In this document: positions 1-11,776 of the stretch, piece by piece
How positions within the stretch are numbered: the stretch's first letter is position 1
Layout: each line of letters opens with the position of its first letter
Source: Takashimella koratensis
Lineage: Eukaryota; Basidiomycota; Tremellomycetes; Trichosporonales; Tetragoniomycetaceae
Assembly: GCA_003116875.1 (NCBI GenBank)
Contig: BCKT01000002.1
Location: 1,054,001 to 1,118,000 of the forward strand
Direction of reading: 5' to 3'
DNA length: 64,000 nucleotides
The notes under the pieces: model-generated
Databases searched by the model: none
Told to the model about the DNA's origin: nothing
Seen by the model: only the letters and a program-made list of their open reading frames with translations
Position numbers and translations under genes: made by a program

Positions 1-656
1 CGGCGAGACCTCATCCTCGACTCGAATGGTAAGTATCTCTATCTACCACTTGGACAGACCACTGATCTTACTCAGGTTCACCACTTACCAACTCGCACAA
101 CACGCGCTCAGCGACACTTACTTTCCACATCCCACACGCGTCTCCCTGTCACGGTCTCGCGGGCTACTTCGAGGCCCATTTGTACGCCAACGTCGGCCTC
201 TCTATCCACCCAGACAACGCCCACCGAGTTAGCCCCGAGATGTTCTCGTGGTTCCCACTCTTCTTCCCATTCAAGTCTCCGCTCTACCTCCCTTCCGGCG
301 CCGAGCTCGACGTCTCCATCTGGCGGCTGTTTGACGGACGTGGGAGGAGGATCTGGTACGAGTGGTGTGCCGAGGCCTACCTCCCTACGACGAGCGTGCC
401 GCAGTCGTCTCCCAACTCTGCCGGCCTCGGTCAGCCGCAGAGCACGGCACTGTCTCGAGGCCCAAGCACAGCGAGTGGACCAGGGCCTGCGGGCGTGCCC
501 TTGAGTCCCGTCATGGATGCACCATTCAGCCCCAACCCGCTGGCACTGGTCAACGGGACCTTTGGAGGTCAGCCTGGCATCGAGGTTGGACGTGTGAAGA
601 TCGGACAGACTGTCCTGCACAACCCAGGTGGAGCTCATTCATTCGTAGGACTCTAG
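1..656 (+). CDS. PRMT5: PRMT5-type protein arginine methyltransferase, C-terminal part
   Basis: 3' end of a type II protein arginine methyltransferase (PRMT5/Skb1/Hsl7 family), which makes symmetric dimethylarginine on nuclear and cytoplasmic proteins. Exons are 1-28 and 76-656; the intron is 29-75 (gtaagt...cag). The visible protein is the C-terminal beta-barrel: a G-[FL]-A-G-Y-F-E stretch (here GLAGYFEAHLY), then MFSWFPLFFPFK, a tryptophan-bearing VSIWRL strand, and the C-terminal NPGG...FVGL ending that corresponds to the conserved end of the family. A Ser/Pro/Gly-rich insertion of about 60 residues (roughly nt 390-560) separates the last strands and looks lineage-specific. The catalytic Rossmann half lies upstream of the window. 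The identification rests on recalled family motifs and is strong. Confidence 0.9.
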
Positions 657-1689
657 TCATTACGTATTGTTGAAGATCATTTGGAAGAAGAATTTGGGGC
701 AGTGTGATAGACAGGCATGTAATCGTGTACATCTTGATTAAAACGTTTCAAAGGGTGGTGGAGACGGTTGCCGATCCCCAATATTTTGCCCATCGACTGG
801 CATTGGCCCGATGGGGCAAACGAAGCGTGGGAGAGTATGATTGTTGGGTCACATGGGACAACCTGAGCGGGGGACAAGGAAACCGTTCGATAAACCACTT
901 CACCGCCGTATTGTTCGCCTCGCCGATTCGCTGGCACTCATTGCGACGTCCCCGCGCCCACCCTGCTCTTTGGGCTTTGCTGCTTTTGTTTCTAGCCCTG
1001 GCTCGGGCTGGAAGCTGGGAAGTTGCTGCTTCCTCCGAGATACCCGGGGCATCCCCAGGTACGACTACCTCTCGGTTTGTTGTTTGATTTCTTCTGCATT
1101 GTTGCCGCTCCGCTTGTCCCCACGCAGGACGAGCACATGCATCGTTCTCCCCAAGATACGGGATTGAGAGGGAGATTGGGAGAGGGAGACAGAGGGTCGC
1201 ATGGTGACAGCATATATGGGATCATCGTCATGAAAGTTGTACTCCGTCGGAACGGAAAGGCGGATGTCCCTGGAGCGGGCAGGTGAGTTGTTACGTGTGA
1301 AAAAGTAACGTAAAGGCCCGACCGAGCCTTACGCCAACTGCTGTGCACTCGGAGCAATCGATGTCGCTGCGTCTATGCGGAGCGGCATGGGATCTGTCGG
1401 GATCGATCGAGAGTCGCACGAGTGGTACACGACTCTGGTAGGTGATCAGAGAGCAACATCCGCAAGATACGGGGATGTCGATAGAGATGTGATCATCTAT
1501 GGCGTTCAGAAGTCGATGCTCATACCACATCTGGTCTATCACGGGCTCTTCATGCCAAGATAAGGCACCAGCAGAGTGTCCCGCACGTCCATTGCTCTGT
1601 CAAACAAGCATTTGCATCTACTCTAACAACTAGCATCTGACCCGCGGCTGATCCTCACGTGTACGGGAGATGTTTCCGCAGGATCTCAA
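657..1689. other. Intergenic stretch, convergent 3' ends
   Basis: About 1.0 kb between the PRMT5 stop and the GH16 stop. Several open frames overlap each other here on both strands, but none has splice-consistent extension, protein-like composition or a recognisable motif. Nothing else is visible; it should hold the two 3' UTRs. Confidence 0.5.
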
Positions 1690-3578
1690 TCAACACTTTT
1701 GCCACATCTTGACCGACTTGACGGCCATCCCACGCTGGGTCAGGTCAGACGGCCAAGTTGGATACCATTGGTCTTTGGCTTGCCAGAAGTCGTACATTGC
1801 TGTCGACGACGAGTCGATCCAGGGCTTACCACCTACGTCATCGGGAAAATAGCCGTTGGTACCTCCAACTGCCAGGTTAAGGATGAGATAGAAGGCTAGG
1901 GGGACGTCAGTGTCGTTGTTCAGTATCACCCTTTGAATGACAACTCACACTGATCAAATGGCGCCGCTTTGGTTCCCTCGTACCAGGGGTCGGTGAGAGA
2001 GACAACGGTCGTAGCGTTCTGCCAGTAAACAGGGTAGTTGCCGAGGTTCCAAAACGATTGCTTGTTCTTCATGCTAATATCGAAAATCGTGTACACTCTG
2101 TTGTCGATGTCTGATATGTTGTGAGCTGTTGACAGAAGACTGAGCGTCAAAGTGCCAACTCACATGTCGTCATATAATTTTCGGTCCATTCCAAAGTGAA
2201 AGTGTGATACCCCGTGTGGTAGCCCGCAATCTTGTTCTGCTGAAGACCCCAGGTCTTGTACCACGAGTCGATAAAGGTTTCCGGTCCCCAATGTAATGTG
2301 GTTTGAACCCAGTTGACCCCATGGCTTGTGTACGAAAAGTTGTTGCCTCGCGATTCGGCAATCTGGGAAACTTCATCAGTGTCTCTTCTCTCTTTGTTCT
2401 TGTCCCCAATGCAAATGTCCAACTCACATCAATCTCTCCACTCATTGGCCACGGCCCATAGGTGTTGTCGACAGGCAGCATCCAGATCGCCGGCCACAAC
2501 CAGTCCCCAAGTGGCATCCTTGCCTGAACCTCCACCTTGCCATACGTGATATTGATCTTCCCTTGAGTGTTAAGTCTAGCCGATTGAACGGGGTTGATGA
2601 TCGTCTTGAGGGTCGAGTTTGAGCTCTGCACACAGTTGCTCGTGTTCGCACTGGTGCAGATTCCCTGGGCGGTGAGGTTGAGCGTGTAGCCGTTCAGAAT
2701 GGAACCAGCTCCGAGGTTGTCCTCGGTCAAGGTTGGGACGAGATAGAGGACCCCGTCCTGAACGAACGAGTTGTTCGGCGATGTCGTCGTCCATTCAAAT
2801 TCCCCATTTCTTGCCATTCTTCAGCGAATGCAACCGATGACGTCGAATCTCAACTCACCCAAAACCTCCTGTTTGCACTTCATGATTCCAGTACGCTGGA
2901 TTGATGCCGTTGGAGAAATCGTCGTCCATGACAAGGCACAGCGTACCAGGCCGAGGCACGGAGGTATAACCTTCGTAGCATACTAGGCTTCGTCAATCGG
3001 GGCTAACAAATTTATTTTTGGCACTACTCACGGTATCCAGTGACGGCAAAGCCGATGAAAACAAACACCCAAAATACAAGGTTTGACCATCGTTGGGAAC
3101 GGTCGGGGTACCGGAGCCACGGTTTGTCAACCGGCTCTCGGAGTTTGGTACTCGGAAACGGTTTTCGGACTCCCTTCGGACCGGCTGCTGCGCCCTCATC
3201 GGTGATCCTTGCAGAAGACTCCGAGCTGTCCGTGCCTACGGAAAGGCCGGTCATCCAGCTTTGGTCCGACCACCGACTTCGAAGTCGGCGACGAGAGCTG
3301 GCTACGATTGCTCCATTGGGGGCCACACCGTATTCTCTGGGATCGAACGAAGACGGGCTACGGGTGATATCGGGTCGCGTCGGGGTTCCAAGGTGCGAAG
3401 AGTCCGAGTTTGTCGACGATCGGGAGAAGCGATTGCTGTTTCGAATGTAGACGTCCTCGTCAGACATTGCAGCTGTGACCTCAGGTATGGCTCGGCCGAA
3501 GAGGCGTCGCGGTTCCCCAGCATCAAGTGAGCGCCCTTGAGCCTTCTCCCCTTCAATTTGAGACCACGAAACAGACAT
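1690..3578 (-). CDS. Membrane-anchored GH16 glucanase/transglycosylase-like protein, copy A
   Basis: Six exons on the minus strand: 3578-3032, 2982-2859, 2809-2428, 2362-2164, 2110-1949, 1895-1690; all phases close, giving 539 aa. Residues 1-160 are a Ser/Arg-rich cytosolic tail, about 163-181 a single membrane anchor, and the rest a lumenal GH16 beta-jelly-roll domain. The catalytic motif GEIDIAE spans an intron; Glu349 (nucleophile) and Glu354 (acid/base) are both kept, and WPAIWMLP, a GH16 substrate-cleft motif, precedes it. Topology resembles fungal KRE6/SKN1 beta-1,6-glucan assembly proteins, but assignment to that subfamily is inference; a beta-1,3-glucanase or transglycosylase is equally possible. 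The first ATG at 3578 is used; a second in-frame Met (MSDEDVY, near 3464) is an alternative start. It is divergent from GT2 copy A and paralogous to 8323-10261. Confidence 0.88.
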
Positions 3579-4551
3579 GTTGGCGTGAAGGAAGGCGGCA
3601 AAACGAGAACAAGGAAGAAAGTGCAGCGGTCACATCTTCAAATAGTGAGCCCTGCGATCATCGACCATCATTCTCTAGGATATCATCGGCACAATACACA
3701 CTCCTCTCGGCCACCGAATCGATACGAGGCTGCCTTATCGACGACATGCTGGATGCTAAGGGCAGAGTAAACGAGGCTGAAAGCATGGGGGCGCACAAGG
3801 CACGATGGCGACATACGATGTCTCGGCTAGACGTACCGCACGCTTGGGCCGCCTGACGTACGCAAGACCCTGCTTTCCATTCCCACCGCTATGCGGGTCG
3901 TCGATCATGCATCCTCGGTCTCGGCTCGCCAGAATGATTCAGCCCCGGGTGCCGAGTCACGTAGCTCGGGTCGCACCCGTTTGTCCGTCAACATCCGTCC
4001 GCCCCTGGGAAAATTCCCACATTTCCGTCAGGACCCGCCGTTTGTTTACGTTATGTCTCGTATTTATGGTTTTTATCGTTCGTCGGCTTGGTCCGACGCC
4101 TTGGCAACATCCTGAACTTGCCATGAATAACAGATCACACAATACGTCACTGTCGCGCCGCTCTCACATCCATGTCCGCCTGGAATAGGGTTCGAGTGAG
4201 GGTCAAGTTCCGCTGAGATAGCAAAACGGGGAGGCGAACTTCCGGGGCCCGCAGGGGCGCAGGGGGTCCTCTTGCTGCGAGTGGGGAACGTTGGAAGCGA
4301 TATGAGCGCGTTCCCCTCCGAATTGGGCTCGTGTTCTCACCAGAGTCTGCTGACAACCAACGTGAGGGTGGCAAATCAGACAATGACGAAGCCTTGGCTA
4401 CGTATCGGAAACCAGTCTCTGGCTGAGGTGAAAGTTTCGGAGCGGAAGGTAGAGATGCAAGGGTGCTGCGCCGAAGTAATCGGCTCCTGGAATAGACTGA
4501 TGACGCCGGGGCGGTCTCTCTGACGGACGAACTCTTGGCGACAGGGCCTGT

Positions 4552-4562
4552 CCGAATGATGC
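4552..4562 (+). promoter_or_regulatory. Recurrent motif CCGAATGATKC, site 1
   Basis: Exact CCGAATGATGC. The extended match to promoter B is 17 of 18 bases apart from one purine change and the outermost base. Candidate transcription-factor site by recurrence only; the factor is unknown. Confidence 0.35.
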
Positions 4563-4746
4563 AGTTCCTGGAATCCAACGTTTGAATGTCACGAGAGCAA
4601 AGTGAACGACATACGCCACTTCTGAACGATTGATCACTCTGCGTTCAAGCGCTGATGACTTGTTGCCTTTCATCCTCTTCAATCCTACCTCGATGCAATC
4701 GCCCCAATGATCTTTGCCCCGATGTGACTCGTATATCGGTTGCTAT

Positions 4747-4752
4747 CTATAA
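4747..4752 (+). promoter_or_regulatory. TATA-like box of GT2-A
   Basis: CTATAA about 62-67 bp upstream of the GT2-A start codon, followed by a pyrimidine-rich leader. Positional support only. Confidence 0.3.
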
Positions 4753-4813
4753 CCCCCGCCTTTTTCACAGGTTCTGCAGCTTCGCCCAGGTTCTGCTGAG
4801 AAATCACACTCCA

Positions 4814-7800
4814 ATGGGTCTTTTCGACCGATTCACTCGCAAACGTCAAGCCGAGTCGAACGACTCATCGGACGGCGATGCCTCTTCCAACGACGTCTCC
4901 GGACTTGGCGGTGCTGGTGGTCTCATCTCCCCGAGCACCAACCCCGAGAGGACTTTGGAAGCTCTCGAGCTGATGGCCGATCGACTGTATCGATCATGCT
5001 GGAAGAACGACTGGGTCCATCCCTCCGTCCCATCCGAAGACTGGGTGGACGAAGTCATCACAGGCGTGTCGATTCGCTCTCAGTCAGGTCAAGTTCTTTC
5101 CGCCCCAATTCGCCACGCAGGCTTCAAGGCCTTTGAGGATGCCTTCTGGGATATGAACATGCGAGTGGCGATCAAGACGCACTCCAAGGCAGTTGACTTT
5201 ATGTTTCGTAACCATCTGTAGGTTGACTACCACATCTCCTGGTCGATGCTGATGCGAGGTACTTTCTCAAGTGATGTCGCTCCACAGTTGAACGAGCTCT
5301 TCATCAATGCCGACAGCCGCATTCAGGTTTTAGATACAATCTCTGACCTGCGTTCGGCCCGAAAGAATCAATACGCTGCTTTCGTGAGGGACGAGGGAGT
5401 CCTCTGCGTTTGGGCCGACGACGTGGCGAAGATCGTGCCCATGGTGGACCAGCTTGAGCACGCTCTCGTATCACTGATTTGGGCGGCCGAGACCGGGATG
5501 TACAGCCCGACCCCGTCGACCTATGTACCCACGTTGTCACATAACACGGCATCGATCGCTTCGGAAAGGGAGCTCATTGCCTCGGACAAAGAACAGCCGT
5601 CGCCGCAAGATGACGCGGGTGGCGATGTGGAGGATCCTGTCAAGGCTCAGGTTATGGCGTCGAGGCGGGAGCGGCGAAGGGTCTTTATCTCAACCCTTAA
5701 CAGTGGCTGCTCAGTGGCACTCGCGATCATCATCATGGGCTTTGGCCTCAGTGAGTGGGCGTCTCTCTGGGTTGCTTCTCCGGGAGATTATACTGAAGCC
5801 GAATGATTCTTCAGGGTCATTAATCGTCCGTTACAGTTACGATGGCGATGCTTCACGTTTCGCGCTGGTCGCCGTGCTCTTCGTGGAGGTTGTCATCATT
5901 GCCTTCCCATGCTCGGTTTTGATTTCTAATATCGTAAGTCTTCATTCATCTAACGTAATGCCATTTCCCGTGACAAATATGGTGACTGACGTTGTATCCT
6001 GAACAGCTTCAACTGTTCGGCCCAATTTCTCAATTTCACCGGAACACTCGGACTTTTAGTGCGATCCCGCCGGTCCGGGGCGTCGCCACCCGCCTCAGCC
6101 CGATCACTGTTCAAATGCCGGTTTACAAGGAGGACCTCGAGGGCGTCATCAAACCCACCATTGACAGCCTGAAGAAAGCCATCACGGTCTACGAGCGACA
6201 AGGTGGCTCCGTCAACGTCATCATCTGCGAGGATGGCCTCCAACTCTTCTCCGAGGAGGAACGGCAACGCCGCATGACTTACTACAAAATGAATAACGTG
6301 GGGTACGTTTCCCGTCCCCCACACGGGCAAGATGGCTATCTCCGTCGCGGTCGATTCAAAAAGGCCGGGAACCTCAACTTCTGCAATACTCTTTCCTGGC
6401 GTGTCGAGGACATTATGGATGAACTCCGTCCATCAAGACAACTCGAGCTCGGGCTGAACGAGGAAACGTGGACCGAGCGTCACGAACATGTCGTCTATGA
6501 AGAGGCACTACGGATCGCGGTCGACGAAACGGAAGGCAAAGCCTGGGCAGACGGTAACATTCGAATCGGAGAGATCCTGCTGCTCATTGACTCGGACACG
6601 CGGGTTCCGGAGGATTGCTTCATGGACGCCTCTCTTGAAATGCTATTTTCTCCCGAAGTCGCAATCCTCCAGCACGAATCGGGTGTCATGCAGGTCGCGC
6701 ATCACTACTTTGAGAATGGCATTGCGTTCTTCACACGTCAACTCCAACTCGGAATCTCCCTTACGGTAGCAAATGGCGACTCGGCACCGTTTGTGGGACA
6801 CAATGCTTTCCTCCGTTGGTCCGCCCTTCAAGAATGCGCTACCATCGATCCGTTTGACGACAAACCCCGGATCTGGTTTGTGTTCCGTGGAATGGCAAAG
6901 GCTGACGATCGTTCCTGCAGGTCCGAAAACCATGTCTCGGAAGATTTCCAAGTCTCTCTTTCCCTCCAATCGAGAGGCTGGATCATTCGCTGGGCAACCT
7001 ACTCGAACTCGGCTTTCGAGGAAGGTGTGTCCTTGACTTGCAATGACGAACGAGCTCGTTGGCAGAAATACGCTTGGGGATGCTCCGAGATCGTCTTCAA
7101 TCCGTTTAGGTATTGGCCTACCCGCGGACCATTCACCAAATTGTTCCGCACCTTTCTTTGGTCCAACCTCTCTCACTCCTCAAAGTGGAACATCTCGGGT
7201 TACATCTTCTCTTACTACGCCATTGCCTTCGGATGGATCGGACCGATCATCAATTTCTTCATTTTGGGTGTTTTCGGTATTCAAGATGATTTTTGTGCGT
7301 GCCAACCTCATCAGGTCCAGATCGAGGATGTTAGCTTACGGAGAGTAGACGTCACAAGTTGGCAGGTGTTCTTCGTTTGCACGCTACTGTTTGCCGGCTT
7401 GAGCAATGTCTCATCTTGCATACTGCGATATCGGTTGAAGCTCGCCCACACCGGCGCAGCGCTCATCGAAACCATCAAATGGATTCGTGAGTGTACGAGT
7501 ACTGGATGGTGGAAAAAACTAGATGCTAACTCTTCGTGTATCAGCTTTCTTCGCGTTGTTTTTCGTGGGAATCTCTTTCTCCATCAGCTGTGCGCTGGTG
7601 GCCCATTTGTTCAGTATCAACATGTCGTGCGTGCTTTGGGTGGCAAATTTTCCGATGAGACAACTGATGTTTGCATCCCAGCTGGACGTCTACCTCAAAG
7701 TCGGTCGAAAAGTCAAACTTTTTCCGACAGGTGCCCGTTATCTTCAAGTTATACTGGGGCCAGATAACGCTCTCCATTGTCCTTTTGGTACGTCAACAAC

Positions 7801-8059
7801 GGGAAGTCTGTACCTCAGGCACTGACTCTATCGTGCTAGGCCGGAATGATTGTGTCGACGACGTCTATCGTGCCTGCCAATTATCGGGTTTACGATTTCG
7901 AGGTGATCATGCCGTTATCTTACGGATTTGGTTGTCACCTTGCGTGGCCCTTCCTACTGAACCCCTTCTTCCTGACCTTCACGGTGAGTGATTGCGAGAA
8001 CATCAGTCGCCCTTCAGCCCATGGGGCATAACAGGGGCTAACTTTGACCTCAGTTCTAG
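4814..8059 (+). CDS. GT2-family membrane glycan synthase, copy A
   Basis: Ten exons: 4814-5217, 5272-5750, 5815-5933, 6007-6875, 6921-7294, 7349-7486, 7545-7626, 7682-7787, 7840-7983, 8054-8059; 906 aa, all phases close. Residues 1-280 form a soluble region conserved in copy B (segments such as ARKNQYAAF and VPSEDW) with no function known to me. Two membrane segments follow (about 282-303 and 312-334), then a GT-A catalytic domain: CEDG near 408, the metal-binding DSD near 529-531, SEDF near 630-633 and ERARWQKY near 667-674, matching the D, DxD, (T/S)ED and (Q/R)xxRW pattern of processive beta-glycan synthases (cellulose, hyaluronan, chitin type). Five or more membrane segments close the protein. 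The final exon encodes only Phe-stop, the same as in copy B. The product polymer is unknown; a mixed-linkage or cellulose-like glucan is a guess. Confidence 0.9.
5799..5809 (+). promoter_or_regulatory. Recurrent motif CCGAATGATKC, site 2 (intronic)
   Basis: Exact CCGAATGATTC inside the intron 5751-5814 of GT2-A, just before its acceptor. This intron is absent from copy B. Confidence 0.25.
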
Positions 8060-8322
8060 TTATCGATTGTTCTCAGAGAAATGATGTTCGCCTCAGCTTT
8101 CTTCCCGTCCCAACTGCTTTGTTGTGATGTCTGGATCAGCTATATATAGAAATTGTGCTCTCGATTCTTGTTCTTCCTCGGAAATGTTCCTCTCACTCTC
8201 CTCATAGTTACTATTTGATTCAACAAGCACCAGTCTAGTATCTGTTACATTCAGGAGACGCGGAAGAGTCATCAACGTTAAGACCTCGTGTTCTTCGATA
8301 TCTACGGGACTTGTGTATGTTC
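8060..8322. other. Convergent 3' junction between the two modules
   Basis: 263 bp separating the GT2-A stop from the GH16-B stop. AT-richer than its surroundings, no gene seen. This is the expected breakpoint of the tandem duplication, but no direct repeat is obvious by eye. Confidence 0.4.
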
Positions 8323-10261
8323 TTAACATTTCTGCCACATCTTTACCGACTTGATCGCCATTCCACGTTGAGTGGGATCAGTGGGCCATGTAGGGTACCA
8401 CTGGTTCTTAGCAGCCCAGAAGTCGGACATGGCTGTGGGTGACGAATCAATCCACGGCTTTCCGCCGATGCCATCAGGGAAGAAGCCATTCGTACCTCCG
8501 ACCGCGACGTTCAAGAGCAGGTAGAAGGCTGAAAGCATCAGGGCACATCTTCGAAAGTTCCGGCACGGAGAACCTACATTGATCGAAGGGCGCGGCTTGC
8601 GTGCCTTGAAACCAGGGATTGACAATCTGTTCGATCAAAGTCCCGTTGTTCCAGAAGGCAGGATAGTTGCCCCTAGACCAAAAGGTCTGTTGCTTCAATT
8701 TTAGGTAAAGGACATCGTACACGCGGTTGTCTACATCTTTTCCGACGTCAGACCGAAGCTGCAGACACTGGCAATGCTCACAAGTTGCGAGATAATCTTC
8801 CGTCCACTCCAAAGTATACTTGTGGTAATCGGAGTGAAACCCAGCGATCTTGTTCTGCAACGGGTTCGACGTCTTCTGCCAAGAGTCGATGAATGTGGTC
8901 GGCCCCCAGTGAAGAGTGCTTTGAATGTAATCTAGACCGTAGTAACCGTAGGAGAAATTATTCCCTCGAGCCTCCGCAAGCTATTACGAAGAAAGTTCTG
9001 TCAGCCCAGAGAATGGCAGCTTGCTCCTTAGCCTATACTCACGTCAATTTCCCCGCTCATAGGCCACGGACCATACTTGTTGTCCACTGGAAGCATCCAG
9101 ATAGCAGGCCATATCCAGTCACCAAGAGGCATTCTAGCTTCGACCTCGACTTTACCATATGTGATGTTGAATTTGCCAAGGGTGTTCAGCCTGGCAGACT
9201 GAACCGGGTTGATAATCTTTTTCAATGTCGAATTGGACACCTGCACACATTGACTGGTGTTCGTCCCGGTGCAAGTACCATCCGCAGTGAGATTCAGAGT
9301 ATACCCATTGTTGACCGACGCGCTTCCGATGACAGATTCAGTGAGGGTTGGGACGAGATAGAGAACGCCATCTTGGACGAAAGTGTTGTTGGACGAAGTG
9401 GTCGTCCATTCGAATTCCCCGTTGCTGAGTAATACCATCGTTCGTCAGCTTGAGTGCCATTACGGAAAGCAAGAAGACACTCTCACCCGTAGCCCCCAAC
9501 TTGGACCTCGTGATTGTAGTAATCGGAGCGAAAGCCTTGAGAGAAATCGTCCTCCATCAACAGGCAAAGTTTTCCAGGATGTTGGATAGACGAATAGCCC
9601 TGATAGCACACTTGAACTTGTCAGTTTGGGCGATTCTTTTCTCATCAGACTTACTGTAGCCTGCAATACCGAGACCAAGCAAGATGAAAATTCCGAAAAT
9701 GATGTTTGACCACCTTCGAGTACGATCGGGGATGTCCAGCCAGGGCTTGTCGATAGGATGCTTGAGTCTCGTGCTTGGGCGAGGCTTCCGAATGGCGACC
9801 GTGATCTCATCTGATGACGTGTGCATGGACAGAGTAGACGATTCGGTCCCCCCGGACGACAGCATGGTAGTGCTGGAATGGCGAGATCGCATTCGGCGAC
9901 GAGAACTCGCAACCAACGCCCCGTTAGGGGCAACGCCAAAGTCTTTCATGTCGATCATCGAAGAGCTTCGAGAGGGCTCCGGACGCTCATCGACGCGGAA
10001 CCGCAAAGATTTGGAAGGTGAGATGGACAGATTGGGCGACACGGCTGTCGAGGTTGCTTCAGGATTGTCCGGATACTCTTGCTCGGAGGGTGCTGGGGAG
10101 CGAGCAGGAGAGATGAGTTGGAGGGAAGAGTTGTAGAATGCTGAGGCGTAAACACCAGAGCCGCCTTTGAGAGATCCCTCCTGCTCAACGCTGGTTTCGG
10201 ATGGGTTGGGCAACATGATGGTTGGGGAAACAAGGGTAGAGCCTTGAGCAGAAGTCAACAT
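8323..10261 (-). CDS. Membrane-anchored GH16 glucanase/transglycosylase-like protein, copy B
   Basis: Six exons: 10261-9655, 9610-9487, 9424-9043, 8980-8782, 8736-8578, 8528-8323; 558 aa. Exon lengths after the first are 124, 382, 199, 159, 206 nt against 124, 382, 199, 162, 206 in copy A, so intron positions and phases are shared. A cytosolic Ser-rich tail (about 180 residues), one membrane anchor (around 185-202), then the GH16 domain with GEIDLAE: Glu369 and Glu374 are the predicted catalytic pair. Both copies end in the same KSVKMWQKC peptide with a terminal Cys. The tail is diverged from copy A except for a block APNGA(I/L)VASSRRR. Same functional inference and uncertainty as copy A; divergent from GT2-B. 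Confidence 0.88.
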
Positions 10262-10615
10262 TATAAAAGCGTCACTTCAGCTCCAACTATGCAACTATGC
10301 AGATCCGCAAGACGGCCAATACCATGATATCCACGCGAAAGCAATGCCATGATCCCCCATCATCCCAGCAACCTTGGTGACGAGCGTTTCATTCAGATTT
10401 AGCGTTCGGATCGATCAGGCCTTAACGGGATGCTTCAGAGCCGATCCGGTGGAGCTGTGTCGTTTCTCATCCTTGTTCCTGCTACCGTCCCAGAGAACCG
10501 GTATCCACTTGGCACCGCGCAAGTCTTGATCCAAGCGATCGGCTCCACTCATCCACTAGCAGTAGCTCCCGGGTTTCCGGCATCCCCTTGATTTGCAGGG
10601 GATCTGCAGGGCTTG

Positions 10616-10626
10616 CCGAATGATTC
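10616..10626 (+). promoter_or_regulatory. Recurrent motif CCGAATGATKC, site 3
   Basis: Exact CCGAATGATTC, 355 bp upstream of the GH16-B start. Confidence 0.35.
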
Positions 10627-10735
10627 GCGCGCCTAGTAAATGGTGCGAGGAACGGGGGCGGTTATGGAGACAGTAGTGAACATCAGAAATCCAGGGCCCA
10701 GAACAAAACAGCACGGCTCCGGTGCCGCTAAATTC

Positions 10736-10746
10736 GAATCATTCGG
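10736..10746 (-). promoter_or_regulatory. Recurrent motif CCGAATGATKC, site 4
   Basis: Exact CCGAATGATTC on the minus strand, forming a widely spaced inverted pair with site 3. Confidence 0.35.
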
Positions 10747-11117
10747 GAAGCCGCCCGAGTCATTCAGGTTTTTCCGGCCGGTATTTCCCCTCAGGGACCC
10801 TGACCACGTGCTAGTGGCAATGAAAACGAGTCGCTCATGTGTGTCTGAAGTATGCTTGGGGCAGAAGCATAGCTGGTTTTATTTGTCATTTCTTATCCTT
10901 GCTCTAATCGCACGCTCGTTGCGTCACCCTTTCTCTGTGTCTCTCTTTCCACCCTGCAATCCATCATCCTTATCTTTTCGCTTCCTCGAGCTCAGTTCGT
11001 CTGTCCTCCTCCTTCTGCAGGCTCACCGGTATCTTATAACGCGATTACGATACAAAGGGGCGGAGCTGCGATCAACACGTCAATCCAGCTGTAATTGGTT
11101 AGGCCAAAAGGACCTAT

Positions 11118-11128
11118 CCGAATGATGC
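11118..11128 (+). promoter_or_regulatory. Recurrent motif CCGAATGATKC, site 5
   Basis: Exact CCGAATGATGC, identical to site 1 in the other promoter, including the flanking T and A. Confidence 0.35.
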
Positions 11129-11672
11129 AACCCGTTCCGAGACATCCCTAGCTACGATGGCTTATCCCCACGATCTGTGCACGCTATGATGAACTTGAAT
11201 AACCTTCTTGGCGAGGTGGAGAGTGGCTAATCTGAAAAGGCTCCCAACAGACGCCAACGCTGCCTCCGACCATGCCCTATCGGCTCCACAGGGAAGAGGC
11301 CGACGATAGAGATGATCGATTTTCGACGTAGTAAGAGCAAGGCGTTGCTACGCCCAGTATACCCCACCGGAGCCGGCGAGAGGAGCGCGCCACAAGAACT
11401 AACGCATAATCCAGGTAGCGCCCCCGGGCGAGTTCGTTCCTTTCTCGTACCCCCTGCTCCTCTGGCTCTGACGAAGGAGGGAAGGAGAAAATATCCAATG
11501 AAGCGTGAGGACTCTGAGGAGCTGAAGTCCCTTTTCTCCAGGTCACATATTCTCCCTGTGTAGGATGACGTCCAAAAGAAATGGCGCAAAATATCATGGT
11601 CTTTGTTCTCGGCTTCTCGCCCCAGCTTCCTTCGCGGCGTCGCCGCTAAAGGATTGATCCAATCGAAAAGCT

Positions 11673-11678
11673 TATAAA
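11673..11678 (+). promoter_or_regulatory. TATA box of GT2-B
   Basis: TATAAA about 100 bp upstream of the GT2-B ATG, followed by a pyrimidine-rich stretch. Confidence 0.4.
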
Positions 11679-11776
11679 GCAGCTTCCCCCACTTCCTCTA
11701 TTTTCTTTCACTTTCATTGTCTCAGGGGGCTTAACATCATCGCCATCGACTTGTCTCAACCTCCTCATCATCCGAT

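Larger units (their letters stand above)
3579..4813. promoter_or_regulatory. Shared divergent promoter A (GH16-A / GT2-A)
   Basis: 1,235 bp between the start codons of the divergent GH16-A and GT2-A genes. A TATA-like CTATAA lies at 4747-4752, about 60 bp before the GT2-A ATG. An 11-mer CCGAATGATGC lies at 4552-4562 and recurs in the second divergent promoter; a one-mismatch copy (CAGAATGATTC) is at 3930-3940. No convincing coding exon is seen. Confidence 0.55.
10262..11776. promoter_or_regulatory. Shared divergent promoter B (GH16-B / GT2-B)
   Basis: About 1.5 kb between the two start codons. It carries CCGAATGATTC at 10616-10626, the same 11-mer inverted at 10736-10746, and CCGAATGATGC at 11118-11128. 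TATAAA at 11673-11678 is about 100 bp before the GT2-B ATG and is followed by a CT-rich leader. No coding exon recognised. Confidence 0.55.

Noticed and set aside
704..1357. Open frames on both strands between PRMT5 and GH16-A
   Set aside because: Overlapping frames of similar length on both strands, no splice extension and no motif; typical chance frames.
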